From positions 19,458 through 83,457 of the forward strand of contig JBFXAM010000005.1 in the NCBI GenBank assembly GCA_050184295.1: a DNA stretch of 64,000 nt. The letters are read 5' to 3'. Of this stretch, positions 54,232-63,327 are shown piece after piece (position 1 is the first letter of the stretch; the number at the start of each line of letters is the position of its first letter). The notes under the pieces were generated by a model. It did no database searches, was not told where the DNA came from, and saw nothing but the letters and a program-made list of their open reading frames with translations. This stretch comes from JBFXAM01 sp050184295 (GTDB lineage: Bacteria; Planctomycetota; Phycisphaerae; UBA1845; Fen-1342). Position numbers and translations under genes: made by a program.

Positions 54232-55971
54232 TCAGCTCGCGCCGGCGTGCGCCGGCAGCGCATCCGGAGCGGCGTGTGCGTGCGGCGCAGAGAGAAACCA
54301 GTGCAGCGGATACGCGCCCGCCGCGGCCGCCGCCGCTTCGTCCGCGTCGCCTTCGGCGTCGTCCGCGAGGGCGGCGGCGAAGTCCTGGAAGCGCTGCTGC
54401 CGGCGCAAGAAGGCGTCGACGACGCGGGGATCGAACTGCGCCCCGCGCTCCGCGGAAATGAGATCGAGCGCCGTTTCGTGGCTGAGTGCGGGCTTGTAGA
54501 CACGCTGGGTCGTGAGCGCGTCATACACGTCCGCGAGCGAGACGATCCGCGCCGCGAGCGGGATCGCGTCGCCGCGCAGCCCGTCCGGATAGCCGGTCCC
54601 GTCGTAGCGCTCGTGATGGTGTCTGGCGATGTCTTCGGCCATCTTCGCAAACGTCGAGTTCGGCATGCGCACCCGCACATAGTGAATGGTCTGCGCGCCG
54701 ATCACGGTGTGCGTCTTCATCGTGTCGAACTCTTCCGGCGTGAGGCGGTCGGGCTTGAGCAGGATACGATCCGGGATTCCCACTTTTCCGACGTCGTGCA
54801 GCGGTGCTGATCGCCGCAGGTCCTGCATCCACGCGTCGTCGATTTCGCCGCAGCCGGGCCGGCGGCGCAGGTCGTCCGCGAGCAGGAGCGAGAACGTCGT
54901 GACGCGATCGAGATGGCGCGCGGTGTCGTTGTCGCGGCGTTCGGTGAGCGCGACCAGCGCCAGCACGAGCGAGTCACGCGCTTCGTCGCGCCAGTAGCGC
55001 GCCGCGAGACCCTGTGTCGCCGTGCCGCACAGCGTGCGGAGCAGATCCAGGCTTTCGATCTCGCGATCGGTGTACGACGAGCCGCCCACGCGCCCGGCGA
55101 GGCAGAGCAGTCCGACGTGCGACTCCGCCACGTTGCGGCGCTGGGCCCGCAGCGGCACACAGACGCACTCGGCCTCGATCGGCAGCGGAAACTCCGCCAG
55201 CAACTGCGGGTGGTCGCGTTCGGGCAGGCGAAAGACCTGATCGCACGCGAGCGCTTCGGCAAGGGCCGGCCCCGCCGGCCGGCGCTGCGTCGACCGAAAC
55301 CGCTCGAAGGCCTGACCGATCGTGTCGACGACCAGCAGGCGACCGTCCGGCGCCTCGGGCAGAAGCAGCGCCACATCGCGACTCTGCGTGAGCTGCGCCG
55401 CCGCGGTGACGACGTGGCGAAGCAACTCCTCGATCGTCTCGCTGGCGTTCAGCGCCGCCGACAGGTCGAGCAGCGACAGCATCGTCTGCGTCTGAACGCC
55501 GCGCTGCGCGCTGGATCGTTCGAGCTCGGCGCGGGCGTCGTGCAGCGCGATCAGCGGGGGAAGCTGGGCCGCAAGCGCCGCGGTGCGCAGCGGTCCGAAG
55601 ACGAGGTCATCCGCGACGGCGTCGGCAGGCGCGACGTCCCCGCTCGGCGTCCGAGCGCGCAGGCGCAAGATCGGCAGCACCTGGCCGCCGGGGGCGTTGC
55701 GGATCGCCGCCCGCGCGTCCGAAAAATTTGTGGCTTCGAGTTCGCCGACGATCAGCACGTCGAGCGGGCGGGCGTCGACGACTTTGGCCGCGATCTCCGC
55801 AAGCGTGACGCGAAATGCATGAAAGCCGTGCAGGCGCAGCGCCGTGATGACCCGACGCCGGCGCGCGATGTTCGCGTCGAGCACGCCCACCGCGCCCGCG
55901 TGCGACGCGCGGCGCGCGGGCGCAGGCAGGTCCGTCGGGACGGAATGGCACGCTGCGAACCCCGACAACAT
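54232..55971 (-). CDS. HD-GYP cyclic-di-GMP phosphodiesterase with REC-like and GAF domains
   Basis: 579 residues from ATG 55971, set by GGAG six bases upstream; the frame is open well upstream but is Arg-rich there. Residues about 26-130 resemble a degenerate response-regulator domain (GAVGVLDANIARRRRVITAL, DVLIVGEL). A GAF domain spans about residues 165-325. The HD-GYP domain at about 335-540 is complete: LTERRDNDTARHLDRV, HDVGKVGIPD (His392, Asp393) and HHHERYDGTGYPDGL, with LADVYDALTTQR. It should hydrolyse c-di-GMP, lowering the signal that controls biofilm and pili; PilB in this window belongs to a c-di-GMP-responsive family. The C-terminus is an Ala/Asp-rich tail. Confidence 0.93.
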   Translation of the reverse strand: MLSGFAACHSVPTDLPAPARRASHAGAVGVLDANIARRRRVITALRLHGFHAFRVTLAEIAAKVVDARPLDVLIVGELEATNFSDARAAIRNAPGGQVLPILRLRARTPSGDVAPADAVADDLVFGPLRTAALAAQLPPLIALHDARAELERSSAQRGVQTQTMLSLLDLSAALNASETIEELLRHVVTAAAQLTQSRDVALLLPEAPDGRLLVVDTIGQAFERFRSTQRRPAGPALAEALACDQVFRLPERDHPQLLAEFPLPIEAECVCVPLRAQRRNVAESHVGLLCLAGRVGGSSYTDREIESLDLLRTLCGTATQGLAARYWRDEARDSLVLALVALTERRDNDTARHLDRVTTFSLLLADDLRRRPGCGEIDDAWMQDLRRSAPLHDVGKVGIPDRILLKPDRLTPEEFDTMKTHTVIGAQTIHYVRVRMPNSTFAKMAEDIARHHHERYDGTGYPDGLRGDAIPLAARIVSLADVYDALTTQRVYKPALSHETALDLISAERGAQFDPRVVDAFLRRQQRFQDFAAALADDAEGDADEAAAAAAGAYPLHWFLSAPHAHAAPDALPAHAGAS

Positions 55972-56249
55972 CCGAACTCCGACAGCGCCGGCTATTGCGC
56001 GGTCGCGCGACATCGTGAAACGCGACTGACGCTTGCCGATCGCAGGGTGCATCGGCGCGCATGGTGCGCGGCTGGACAAGCGCGCCGCGCGCCGTGGCGC
56101 TTTTCTGAATTTCGCGCACGCTCCCGGCGTGGGCCGCCGCCGGATAATGCGCGGACGGAATCCGTCCCGCTTCGCGCGCGGCTTGCGAAGCCGCCGCGCC
56201 CGGAGGGCTGTCGGACACGACTTGCGGCGCGGCGCCGACACGTAAACGA

Positions 56250-56286
56250 CCACGAGGCGCGCCGCGATCGCGGCTGCGCCTCGTGG
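56250..56286 (-). terminator. Hairpin downstream of sppA
   Basis: CCACGAGGCGC (56250-56260) pairs perfectly with GCGCCTCGTGG (56276-56286), with an inner self-complementary GCCGCGATCGCGGC. It is about 55 bases past the sppA stop and also upstream of the HD-GYP gene, separating the two minus-strand genes. Confidence 0.6.
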
Positions 56287-56340
56287 TGGAGATTCGGCTG
56301 TCGTGCGCCCGCCGATCACGCCGCGCGCGATCGGCCGCGT

Positions 56341-58182
56341 CTAGCGGAACCGCAGTTCAAACGGCATGAAGCAGCCGACGCGCTCGCGGTCGAGAATCAT
56401 GAGGTTTCGAAGCCCGAACTCGAGCCGCTCCATGGGGAAGACTCCGATGTCCCGCAGGAGCGGAGCGGCGGCGCGCATCAGGGGGTGCGTGCCGAACGCG
56501 TTACTCGCGCCCACTTCCCAGGGCTCGTCCTTCTTTTCCTCGCCCATCAGGGCCATGAGCACGTCGCTGAAGTCTTTGGGTTTGGGCAGCACATAGACGT
56601 CGTAATCGTCGCCCTCGAGTCCCGCTTTCGACGCCGCCAGAGCCATCGCGTCGCCGAGACCGCCGAGCTTGTCGACGAGTCCGCGCTCCAGGGCCTGTTT
56701 GCCGGTGAAGACGCGGCCCTCGGCGAGGTCCTTGAGATCGCCCTTGAGCCGGTCGCCGCGGGACTGCTTCACGCGGCCCTTGAACTGCTCGTAGATGTCG
56801 GTCATGAACTCGTTCATCCAGGCGCGCTCGTCCTCGTTCCAGGGACGGTTGGGGCTCATGAGTCCGGCGCGCTTTCCGCGGGCGAACTGGGTCGTGGTGA
56901 TGCCGACCTTGTCTTCCCACAGCTCTTTCCAGACGATCTTTCCGGAAACGACGCCGATCGAGCCGGTGATCGTCGATTCCTCGGCGAAGATCGTGTCGCC
57001 GGGGATGGCGACGTAGTAGCCGCCGCTGCCGGCGACGTTGCCCATGCTGACGACGAGCGGCTTCTCCTTGCCCAGGCGCGTGGCGGCGTCCCACATGATG
57101 TCGCTCGCCAGCGCCGAGCCGCCGGGCGAGTTGACGCGGACCACGACGGCCTTGATGTTATCGTCGCGGCGGGCCTTCTCGAACGCAGCGCGGATGTTCG
57201 TGCTGCCCGCGCTGCTGGTTCCGCCGAAGGGGCTCGGCTCGCTCTTTCCGTCGACGATGGGGCCTTCGATGTAGATCAGGCCGAGGCCCGCCTTGCCGGG
57301 CTTTTGGGCCTTTTCCATGAGGTCGCTGAACATCTGGAAGATCGCGAAGGGGTTGTTGAGGTCGAGGTCGAGCTTCTTGTCCTTCGGGTATTGCTTCACG
57401 ATTTCGACGTCGCTGCCGTGCTCCTTGCGGACCATGGTCTTGAACGCGTCCAGCGGCGCGACGGCGTCGACGAGCTTGCGCTCCAGCGCCTGCTTCGAGT
57501 TGAGCGGCGCCTGGTCGATCGCGCTCTTCACCTGCTCGGGCGTCAGCTTGCGGCCCTCGGCGATGATGCGCGCCCAGCGGGCGTAGATGCCGTCGAGCAG
57601 CCAGTTGACCATCTCGGCGTTCTCTTTGCTGGGCTCGGTCCGGGTGTAGGGTTCCAGCGCGCTCTTGTAGGCGCCGCAGTGCATCATGTCCGCCTGCACG
57701 CCGATCTTGTCCATGAAGTTCTTGTAGAAGCTCATCTCGGCGGCCAGGCCGACGATGTCGAGCACGCTGTTTTCGGAGAGCGTGATGTGATCGGCAGAGC
57801 AGGCCAGCGCGTAGCTGAGGTTGTTGCCCGAGTCGAGGTAGCAGTAGATCTTCTTGCCGGTCGCGCGGAACCGCTGGAGCGCACGGCCGAACTCCTCGGC
57901 CTGCGCCAGACCCATCATCGGGTTTTCAACGAACATCACGATGCCGTTGATCGTGGAGTCCTTCGCGGCCTTCTCGAGGCTGCGCACCATCTCGCGGAGG
58001 GTGCGCGGCTTCTGGTCGCCGGTGAAGACCCAGAAGCCGAACTCCTCGCCGGGGGACTCCATCACGGGGCCGTCGAGCTTGAGGCGCAGCAGACGATCGG
58101 CGGCGGATGCTTGCAGCGGCCAGATCGAGAGCAGCGCGACGGCCAGCACGCTCGCCTGCACGAGGCCGGATTTTCGACGCAT
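56341..58182 (-). CDS. sppA: Signal peptide peptidase SppA, long (67K) type
   Basis: 613 residues; ATG 58182 follows AGGAGG. The membrane-anchored serine protease degrades cleaved signal peptides. Hydrophobic N-terminus (residues 8-27, VQASVLAVALLSIWPLQA). It is the two-repeat form with a Ser-Lys dyad split between repeats: Lys173 in CGAYKSALEPYTR and Ser386 in GNVAGSGGYYVA. ITGSIGVVSGK and VRVNSPGGSALAS are conserved. The C-terminal extension (MERLEFGLRNLMILDRERV) is not usual in E. coli SppA. Likely the N-terminus is an uncleaved anchor with the catalytic part outside the cytoplasm. Transcription may start from the TATAAT at 58288-58293. Confidence 0.95.
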   Translation of the reverse strand: MRRKSGLVQASVLAVALLSIWPLQASAADRLLRLKLDGPVMESPGEEFGFWVFTGDQKPRTLREMVRSLEKAAKDSTINGIVMFVENPMMGLAQAEEFGRALQRFRATGKKIYCYLDSGNNLSYALACSADHITLSENSVLDIVGLAAEMSFYKNFMDKIGVQADMMHCGAYKSALEPYTRTEPSKENAEMVNWLLDGIYARWARIIAEGRKLTPEQVKSAIDQAPLNSKQALERKLVDAVAPLDAFKTMVRKEHGSDVEIVKQYPKDKKLDLDLNNPFAIFQMFSDLMEKAQKPGKAGLGLIYIEGPIVDGKSEPSPFGGTSSAGSTNIRAAFEKARRDDNIKAVVVRVNSPGGSALASDIMWDAATRLGKEKPLVVSMGNVAGSGGYYVAIPGDTIFAEESTITGSIGVVSGKIVWKELWEDKVGITTTQFARGKRAGLMSPNRPWNEDERAWMNEFMTDIYEQFKGRVKQSRGDRLKGDLKDLAEGRVFTGKQALERGLVDKLGGLGDAMALAASKAGLEGDDYDVYVLPKPKDFSDVLMALMGEEKKDEPWEVGASNAFGTHPLMRAAAPLLRDIGVFPMERLEFGLRNLMILDRERVGCFMPFELRFR

Positions 58183-58287
58183 GGGGTTTGCCTCCTGTCG
58201 GGGTCGCGGGCGCGCGGCGCTCGGCCGACCCGGCCGATTCGACGCACGCACCGCTCGGCACACTAGGGGATTCGTCGATCGCGCGGA

Positions 58288-58293
58288 ATTATA
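58288..58293 (-). promoter_or_regulatory. Perfect -10 box (TATAAT) upstream of sppA
   Basis: The minus strand has TATAAT at 58293-58288, about 106 bases before ATG 58182. A recognisable -35 is not seen at 16-18 bases, so it may depend on an activator or another sigma factor. In the 250-base gap the plus strand also has TATACT at 58405-58410, a possible -10 for the DUF1028 gene. Confidence 0.4.
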
Positions 58294-58430
58294 CTGGACG
58301 GGGGGTTTTGGAAGCGCCGCGCGTGTCAGATCTTGTTGTCCCGGCCCGGACGTTCGAGGCGCCGCGAAAACGCCGGAAAACGGCGGAGATGCGCGACGAG
58401 TCGCTATACTGGCCCCTGGAGCAGCACGCC

Positions 58431-59807
58431 ATGAACCGACGCTTTTCGACGCCGGCCCGCGCCCCGCAAAACACGCTTATACGCCGGATCGCGTGCGTCT
58501 GGCTGTGCGCCGCGTGCGCGGCGCCGCCGGTTCGCGCGACGTGGTCGATCATTCTCGTCGACACCGAGACGACGGAGATCGCGGTCGGCGGTGCGACGTG
58601 TCTGACGTTCTTCGATCTGCGGCAGGCGTTGCCGGTGATTCGCATCGGACAGGGCGCGGGGTGCGCCCAGTCATTTGTCGACACGACCGGACAGAACCGC
58701 CGGCTGATCTGGGATGAGCTGGCGCGCGGGACAGCGCCCGCGACGATCCTGGAGCTACTCGCGGCGCGCGACTCCGGCCACCAGACGCGACAATACGGAA
58801 TCGTCGACGTGTTCGGGCGCGCGATCACGTTCTCCGGCAGCAGCAACGGTGCATTCGCGAGCGGGCTCACCGGTCGCACCGGCAATCTCGTGTTTTCCGT
58901 GCAGGGCAACGTCTTGACCGGTGAACCGGTCCTCACGGCTGCCCGCGACGCGATCCTGAACACGCCCGGCGGACTGCCCGAAAAGCTCATGGCCGCGATG
59001 GAGGCCGCCCGCGCGATGGGCGGCGACGGCCGCTGCTCCTGTGCCCCCAACGACCCGACCGGTTGCGGCGCCCCCCCACCGGCCTTCGAGAAATCGGCAC
59101 ACATCGGCTTCATGCTCGACGCCCGCCGCGGCGACAGCGGCGGCTCGTGCACGCAGCAGCTCGGCTGCGCCAACGGAAACTACTACATGCAGCTCAACGT
59201 CGCGGGCGCGAACGCCGACGACCCCGACCCGGTGATCACCCTGCGACAGCAGTTCGACGCGTTTCGCGCGGGGCTCATCGACGTGCCGGACATCGCGGAG
59301 TCGCGCGTCAGCGTCGCGCCGGCGATGCTCTCGGCCGATGGCAGTTCACGGGCCACGATGCGGGTTGACGTACTGGACTGGCGCGGAATGCCGGCCGTGG
59401 GCCTGAACTCGATCAGCGTCGTGCACGACACGGGCAGCGCGGGATCGTGCGCGATCGGCGCACCGCTGCGGATCAGCGATCACACGTTCCAGGTCGAGCT
59501 CACCGCGGGCGCGACCGTCGGCGTCGATCGACTCCGCATCGGCGCGTTCTGGGGACCGAGCGGACGATCGCTGCTCCGACGCGGCGTCGTGCGGCTCGTC
59601 GGCCGCGGCGACATGAACGGCGACGGTATGATCAACAATTTCGACGTCGATGCGTTCGTGCTGGCGCTGAACGATTCCGCGCAGTATCGCGCCGAATACC
59701 CCGGACTCGATCCCGACTTTCTGCTCGACGTGGATGCCGACGGCTTCCACACCGGCTTGGATATCGACCGCTTCGTCGACTGCATCGTCGCCGGCGCGTG
59801 TCCGTAG
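58431..59807 (+). CDS. Secreted DUF1028 protein with dockerin-like module
   Basis: 458 residues from ATG 58431. After an Arg-rich start and hydrophobic segment (RIACVWLCAACAAPP), residues about 40-260 are a DUF1028 domain: TWSIILVDTETTEIAVGGAT, QGAGCAQSFVDTTGQ, GIVDVFGRAITFSGS and FSVQGNVLTGEPVLTA. DUF1028 has an Ntn-hydrolase-like fold (related to proteasome/penicillin acylase type) of unknown substrate; the residue at the processed start would be Thr in ATWSI, which fits. A beta-sandwich section follows (about 300-390), and a dockerin-like module ends the protein (NGDGMINNFDVDAFVLAL, DADGFHTGLDIDRFVDCI). Extracellular; its partner is unknown. Confidence 0.9.
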   Translation: MNRRFSTPARAPQNTLIRRIACVWLCAACAAPPVRATWSIILVDTETTEIAVGGATCLTFFDLRQALPVIRIGQGAGCAQSFVDTTGQNRRLIWDELARGTAPATILELLAARDSGHQTRQYGIVDVFGRAITFSGSSNGAFASGLTGRTGNLVFSVQGNVLTGEPVLTAARDAILNTPGGLPEKLMAAMEAARAMGGDGRCSCAPNDPTGCGAPPPAFEKSAHIGFMLDARRGDSGGSCTQQLGCANGNYYMQLNVAGANADDPDPVITLRQQFDAFRAGLIDVPDIAESRVSVAPAMLSADGSSRATMRVDVLDWRGMPAVGLNSISVVHDTGSAGSCAIGAPLRISDHTFQVELTAGATVGVDRLRIGAFWGPSGRSLLRRGVVRLVGRGDMNGDGMINNFDVDAFVLALNDSAQYRAEYPGLDPDFLLDVDADGFHTGLDIDRFVDCIVAGACP

Positions 59808-59874
59808 ACGATGCCGAGCCGAATCGGCACGTCGATTCGCGCCGCGGACGGATTCGCCTTACACTCCGCCGGTC

Positions 59875-60519
59875 ATGCCGCCGGACGATGCACAGCGCGC
59901 CCGCTCCGCCGCCGCCACCCTTCGCGCGCTCGCGGTCCGCGCCGCGGCGGGCGACGACGACGCGTTTGAGGGGCTGCACGCGCGGCTCGACGCCGGGCTG
60001 CTGCGGTGGCTGACGCGCCGCTGCGGGGGTCGCGAGGAGCTCGCACACGACCTGGCGCACCGCACCTGGGTTGAGGTCTGGCGCTGCCTTCGCGCAGAAA
60101 AGTACGACGCCGAACGGGCCGCATTCTCCACCTTCCTCTATGCCGTCGCGTACAAAGTCTGGCAGCGCCACGGGCGAGACTCCGCCCGCGCGGCCACCGG
60201 GCTCGACGAGCTGGCGGCGGCGATTGCCGACGACGACCCGACGTTGCACGACACGCTTGCGGACGCCGAGCTGGTCGACGCGATCCGTGCATGCCTGGCG
60301 GCGACCAGTCCGCCGTTCGCGCTCACGCTCGACGAGCGCGAAGTCGCGTTCGGGCTGGCGAGCGGCGAGACCGAGCGCTCGCTGGCCGATAAGCTTGGGC
60401 TCGCGCCCAGCACGGTGCACGCCCGCAAGCTCTCCGCGCACGCCAAGCTCCGCCGCTGCTTGCGGGCCAAGGGCTTTTCGGAGGGGAACATCGAGCGCGG
60501 CGGGCCGGGCCGCGAATAA
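59875..60519 (+). CDS. ECF-type RNA polymerase sigma factor
   Basis: 214 residues from ATG 59875. Region 2 is recognisable (LAHDLAHRTWVEVWRCL, then AAFSTFLYAVAYKVWQRHGRD). The region 4 helix-turn-helix reads LDEREVAFGLASGETERSLADKLGLAPSTVHARKL. A planctomycete-type ECF factor. It lacks a clear ribosome site, so translation may be weak or regulated. It starts 67 bases after the DUF1028-dockerin gene and lies 37 bp before a membrane protein with an anti-sigma zinc-finger motif, the usual sigma/anti-sigma arrangement. Its target promoters are unknown. Confidence 0.85.
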   Translation: MPPDDAQRARSAAATLRALAVRAAAGDDDAFEGLHARLDAGLLRWLTRRCGGREELAHDLAHRTWVEVWRCLRAEKYDAERAAFSTFLYAVAYKVWQRHGRDSARAATGLDELAAAIADDDPTLHDTLADAELVDAIRACLAATSPPFALTLDEREVAFGLASGETERSLADKLGLAPSTVHARKLSAHAKLRRCLRAKGFSEGNIERGGPGRE

Positions 60520-60556
60520 CCAGTGTCGTGCGCGTCAGCGCGACGAGGAATCCGCC

Positions 60557-61171
60557 ATGCCCTCGAATCGACTCAACGAACTGATCGGGATCGTCGCGGC
60601 GAGCGACGCCGCGGCGGACGCGCGCGGACGCGCGCGGCGCTCGCCGGCGTGCCTATCGATGAGCCGGCTCGACGCGCTGGCGCGCCGCACCGCGACACCG
60701 TCGCCGTCCGATCTGTCACACGTGCTTGGCTGCCGGCTCTGCGCCGGCCGGCTGCGCGCGTTCCGCGCCGTCGCAACCTCGCGCCGCGCGGGTTTGCGGC
60801 ATCGTCTTCGATTCGTCCCCGCGCTCGCCACGGGCGTTGCCGCCGCGCTCGTGTGGCTCGTCGCCAGCGTGCCGGCGCCGCGCGAGTTCACGCCCGTGAT
60901 CCGTGGCCTGGTCCACGCGGGTGCGTCGTCGAGCGCGGCGGCGCTGGTTGCGCCAGCCCTACCGGCGTATTGCATGCCTTGCGACTGCAACTGCGACGGT
61001 AAGGTGAACCTGCTCGACGCGGAGGCGTTCGTGCTGGCCCTGACCAACCCGGCGCAGTTCGCACACGAATACCCCGACTGCGATCGGTTTTGCCCCAGCG
61101 ATGTGAACTGCGACGACAAACTCGACGGGCAGGACGTCGATCCCTTCCTCGCGTGCCTGACGCGCGGGTAA
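60557..61171 (+). CDS. Putative zinc-finger anti-sigma factor with extracytoplasmic dockerin-like module
   Basis: 204 residues; ATG 60557 follows GAGGA. The N-terminal cytoplasmic part contains HVLGCRLC (His55, Cys59, Cys62), the HxxxCxxC pattern of zinc anti-sigma domains. One transmembrane helix (about 87-105, PALATGVAAALVWLVASVP) follows, then an outer region. The C-terminus is a dockerin-like module (NCDGKVNLLDAEAFVLAL, NCDDKLDGQDVDPFLACL) with extra cysteines (CMPCDCNCDG). Its gene follows the ECF factor in the same operon. By analogy with RsgI-type regulators of Clostridium, which carry carbohydrate-binding modules outside, the outer module may sense or bind a surface partner. Anti-sigma function is inferred from the motif and position only. 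Confidence 0.75.
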   Translation: MPSNRLNELIGIVAASDAAADARGRARRSPACLSMSRLDALARRTATPSPSDLSHVLGCRLCAGRLRAFRAVATSRRAGLRHRLRFVPALATGVAAALVWLVASVPAPREFTPVIRGLVHAGASSSAAALVAPALPAYCMPCDCNCDGKVNLLDAEAFVLALTNPAQFAHEYPDCDRFCPSDVNCDDKLDGQDVDPFLACLTRG

Positions 61172-61259
61172 CACCGGATTGCTTCGGTCACGTTCGTGCA
61201 ACTCCGGATTCCGGCCGATCGCGTCCGGCGTTCACCCGCTCCCCCCGGGGTTCGACCGC

Positions 61260-61357
61260 CTGGAAGGCGGTTCTACGGTGCCATGCATCACGGCCTGGAA
61301 GGCGGTTCTACGGTGCCGTGCATCACGGCCTGGACGGCGGTTCTACTGCGCCGCGCA
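61260..61357. repeat. 35-bp tandem repeat, 2.8 copies
   Basis: Copies at 61260-61294, 61295-61329 and a partial one at 61330-61357. Unit: ctggaaggcggttctacggt followed by gccatgcatcacggc, the second copy differing at one base. ccgcctggaaggcgg forms a short dyad at the junctions. There are no intervening spacers, so it is not a CRISPR. It lies in the groEL3 upstream region. Confidence 0.75.
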
Positions 61358-61381
61358 GCGCGCAAACCTGCCGCCCTGACC

Positions 61382-61396
61382 CTGCCAGATTGACAC
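61382..61396. promoter_or_regulatory. Putative activator site upstream of groEL3
   Basis: CTGCCA-GAT-TGACAC matches the groEL1 site CTGTCA-GAT-TGACAG at 13 of 15 bases, including the identical central GAT. Its centre is about 105 bases before the -24 GG at 61494. Confidence 0.4.
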
Positions 61397-61491
61397 CAGA
61401 CCGGATCGAGCCGCGTTCGGTCAACCGCCGGCTCGGCGGATAACTCAAGACATTACAACAAGATACGGTTTCCGCGCGCAACGCGCGCCGA

Positions 61492-61508
61492 CTGGCACGC
61501 AGCGTGAT
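61492..61508 (+). promoter_or_regulatory. Degenerate sigma-54 promoter candidate of groEL3
   Basis: CTGGCACG-CAGC-GTGAT: the -24 element is perfect, but the -12 reads GTGAT instead of TTGCW, so the invariant GC is GA. It may be weak, activator-dependent or non-functional. The leader to ATG 61695 is about 180 bases. Confidence 0.35.
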
Positions 61509-61694
61509 AGTTGCATCCATGCGCGGCCGCTCCGTCCCGGCCACTCCGCCGATCCGCGGCCGTGCCGACCGTCCGTTTGTGAACACCGGACCCGCCTTGC
61601 CGACCGCACGGCACGCCCCTTTCGGGCGACGCGGGTCCCAGTCCCGCGGCCCCAGACCGTCCCCGGCAGGGCCCTTTTCTCAGGAGAGACTTGC

Positions 61695-63326
61695 ATGGCT
61701 GCAAAGGAAATCCTCTACCAGATGGACGCCCGCGAGGCGATTCGCCGCGGCGTCCGCCAGCTGGCCAAGGCCGTCAAGGTCACCCTCGGTCCACGCGGCC
61801 GCAACGTGGTGATCGAGAAGTCCTTCGGCTCGCCGACCGTCACGAAGGACGGCGTGACCGTCGCGAAGGAAGTCGAACTCGAGAATGCCTATGAGAACAT
61901 GGGCGCCCAGATGGTGAAGGAAGTCGCACAGAAGACCAGCAAGGACGCCGGCGACGGCACCACCACCGCCACCATCTACGCCGAGGCGATCTTCGACGAG
62001 GGTCTCAAGAACCTCGCCGCTGGCGCCAACGCCATGGACCTGAAGCGCGGCATCGACCTCGCCGTCGACGCGGTCGTCGAGCAGCTCAAGAAGCTCGCCA
62101 CGCCGATCAAGGGCAAGGAGCAGATCGCCCAGGTCGGCACCTGCGCCGCGAACCAGGATCGCGAGATCGGCGAGAAGATCGCCGAGGCGATGGAGAAGGT
62201 CGGCAAGGACGGCGTGATCACGGTCGAAGAGGGCAAGAGCATCGACACGACCGTCGACCTGGTCGAGGGCATGCAGTTCGACAAAGGCTACATTTCGCCG
62301 CACTTCGTCACCAAGGTCGAGTCGATGGAGTGCGTGCTCGACAATCCCTACATCCTCGTCCACGAGAAGAAGCTCTCGAGCATCAAGGACCTCCTCCCCC
62401 TGCTCGAAAAGGTCGCCAAGGCCGGCCGGCCTCTGCTCGTCATCGCCGAGGACGTCGACGGCGAGGCGCTCGCCACACTGGTGCTCAACAAGCTCCGCGG
62501 CGTCATCCAGGGCTGCGCGGTGAAGGCCCCCGCGTTCGGCGATCGGCGCAAGGCGATGCTCGAAGACATCGCGATCATGACCGGCGGCAAGCCCGTGTTC
62601 GAGGATCTCGGCATCAACGTCGAGAAGATGGAGCTGACGGACCTCGGCCGCGCCAAGCGCGTCGTAGTTGAGAAAGAAACCTGCACGATCATCGAAGGCG
62701 CCGGCAAGAGCAGCGACATCAAGGGCCGCATCGAGGCCATCAAACGCGAGATCGACACCACCACGAGCGACTATGACCGCGAGAAGCTCGAAGAGCGCCT
62801 CGCGAAGCTCAGCGGCGGCGTCGCCCAGATCAACGTCGGGGCCGCGACCGAAGTCGAGATGAAGGAGAAGAAGGCCCGCGTCGAAGACGCGCTGCACGCC
62901 TGCCGCGCCGCCGTCGAAGAGGGCATCCTGCCCGGCGGCGGGTCGGCCGTGCTGCGCTGCGACGACGCGCTCGACGCGGCGGAGAAGAAGGCGAAGGGCG
63001 ACCAGAAGACCGGCGTGGACATCATCCGCCGAACGCTGCGTTCGCCGATCCGCCAGATCGCGGAGAACGCCGGCCTCGACGGCTCGATCGTCTGCCAGAA
63101 GGTCGCGGAGGGGAAGGGCAACTTCGGCTACAACGCACTGACGGAGGAGTACGGCGACCTGGTGAAGATGGGCGTGATCGTTCCGCTGAAGGTCGAGCGC
63201 ATCGCCCTGCAAAACGCGGCGAGCGTGTCAGGTCTGCTGCTCACCACCGACGCGGTCGTGAGCGAGATCAAGGAAAAGAAGGAAGAAAAGCCGGGCCGCG
63301 GCGGACACGCGGGGCATATGCATTGA
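61695..63326 (+). CDS. groEL3: 60-kDa chaperonin GroEL, paralog 3 (His-rich tail)
   Basis: 543 residues; ATG 61695 follows AGGAGA. It has a complete GroEL core: TVTKDGVTVAKEVEL, ATP loop DAGDGTTTATIY, GYISPHFVTK, PLLVIAEDVDGEALATLVL and VEEGILPGGGSAV. It is closest to standard GroEL in the N-terminal part (GRNVVIEKSFGSPTVTKDGV, split as FGSPTVTKDG). The tail is KEEKPGRGGHAGHMH, a short Gly/His-rich end in place of the GGM repeat; three histidines could bind metal ions. No groES lies beside it. Promoter elements resemble those of groEL1/groES2, though degenerate. Confidence 0.96.
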   Translation: MAAKEILYQMDAREAIRRGVRQLAKAVKVTLGPRGRNVVIEKSFGSPTVTKDGVTVAKEVELENAYENMGAQMVKEVAQKTSKDAGDGTTTATIYAEAIFDEGLKNLAAGANAMDLKRGIDLAVDAVVEQLKKLATPIKGKEQIAQVGTCAANQDREIGEKIAEAMEKVGKDGVITVEEGKSIDTTVDLVEGMQFDKGYISPHFVTKVESMECVLDNPYILVHEKKLSSIKDLLPLLEKVAKAGRPLLVIAEDVDGEALATLVLNKLRGVIQGCAVKAPAFGDRRKAMLEDIAIMTGGKPVFEDLGINVEKMELTDLGRAKRVVVEKETCTIIEGAGKSSDIKGRIEAIKREIDTTTSDYDREKLEERLAKLSGGVAQINVGAATEVEMKEKKARVEDALHACRAAVEEGILPGGGSAVLRCDDALDAAEKKAKGDQKTGVDIIRRTLRSPIRQIAENAGLDGSIVCQKVAEGKGNFGYNALTEEYGDLVKMGVIVPLKVERIALQNAASVSGLLLTTDAVVSEIKEKKEEKPGRGGHAGHMH

Positions 63327-63327
63327 T

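Noticed and set aside
61260..61357. Possible CRISPR array
   Set aside because: The 35-bp units abut directly without spacers, and no cas genes are present.
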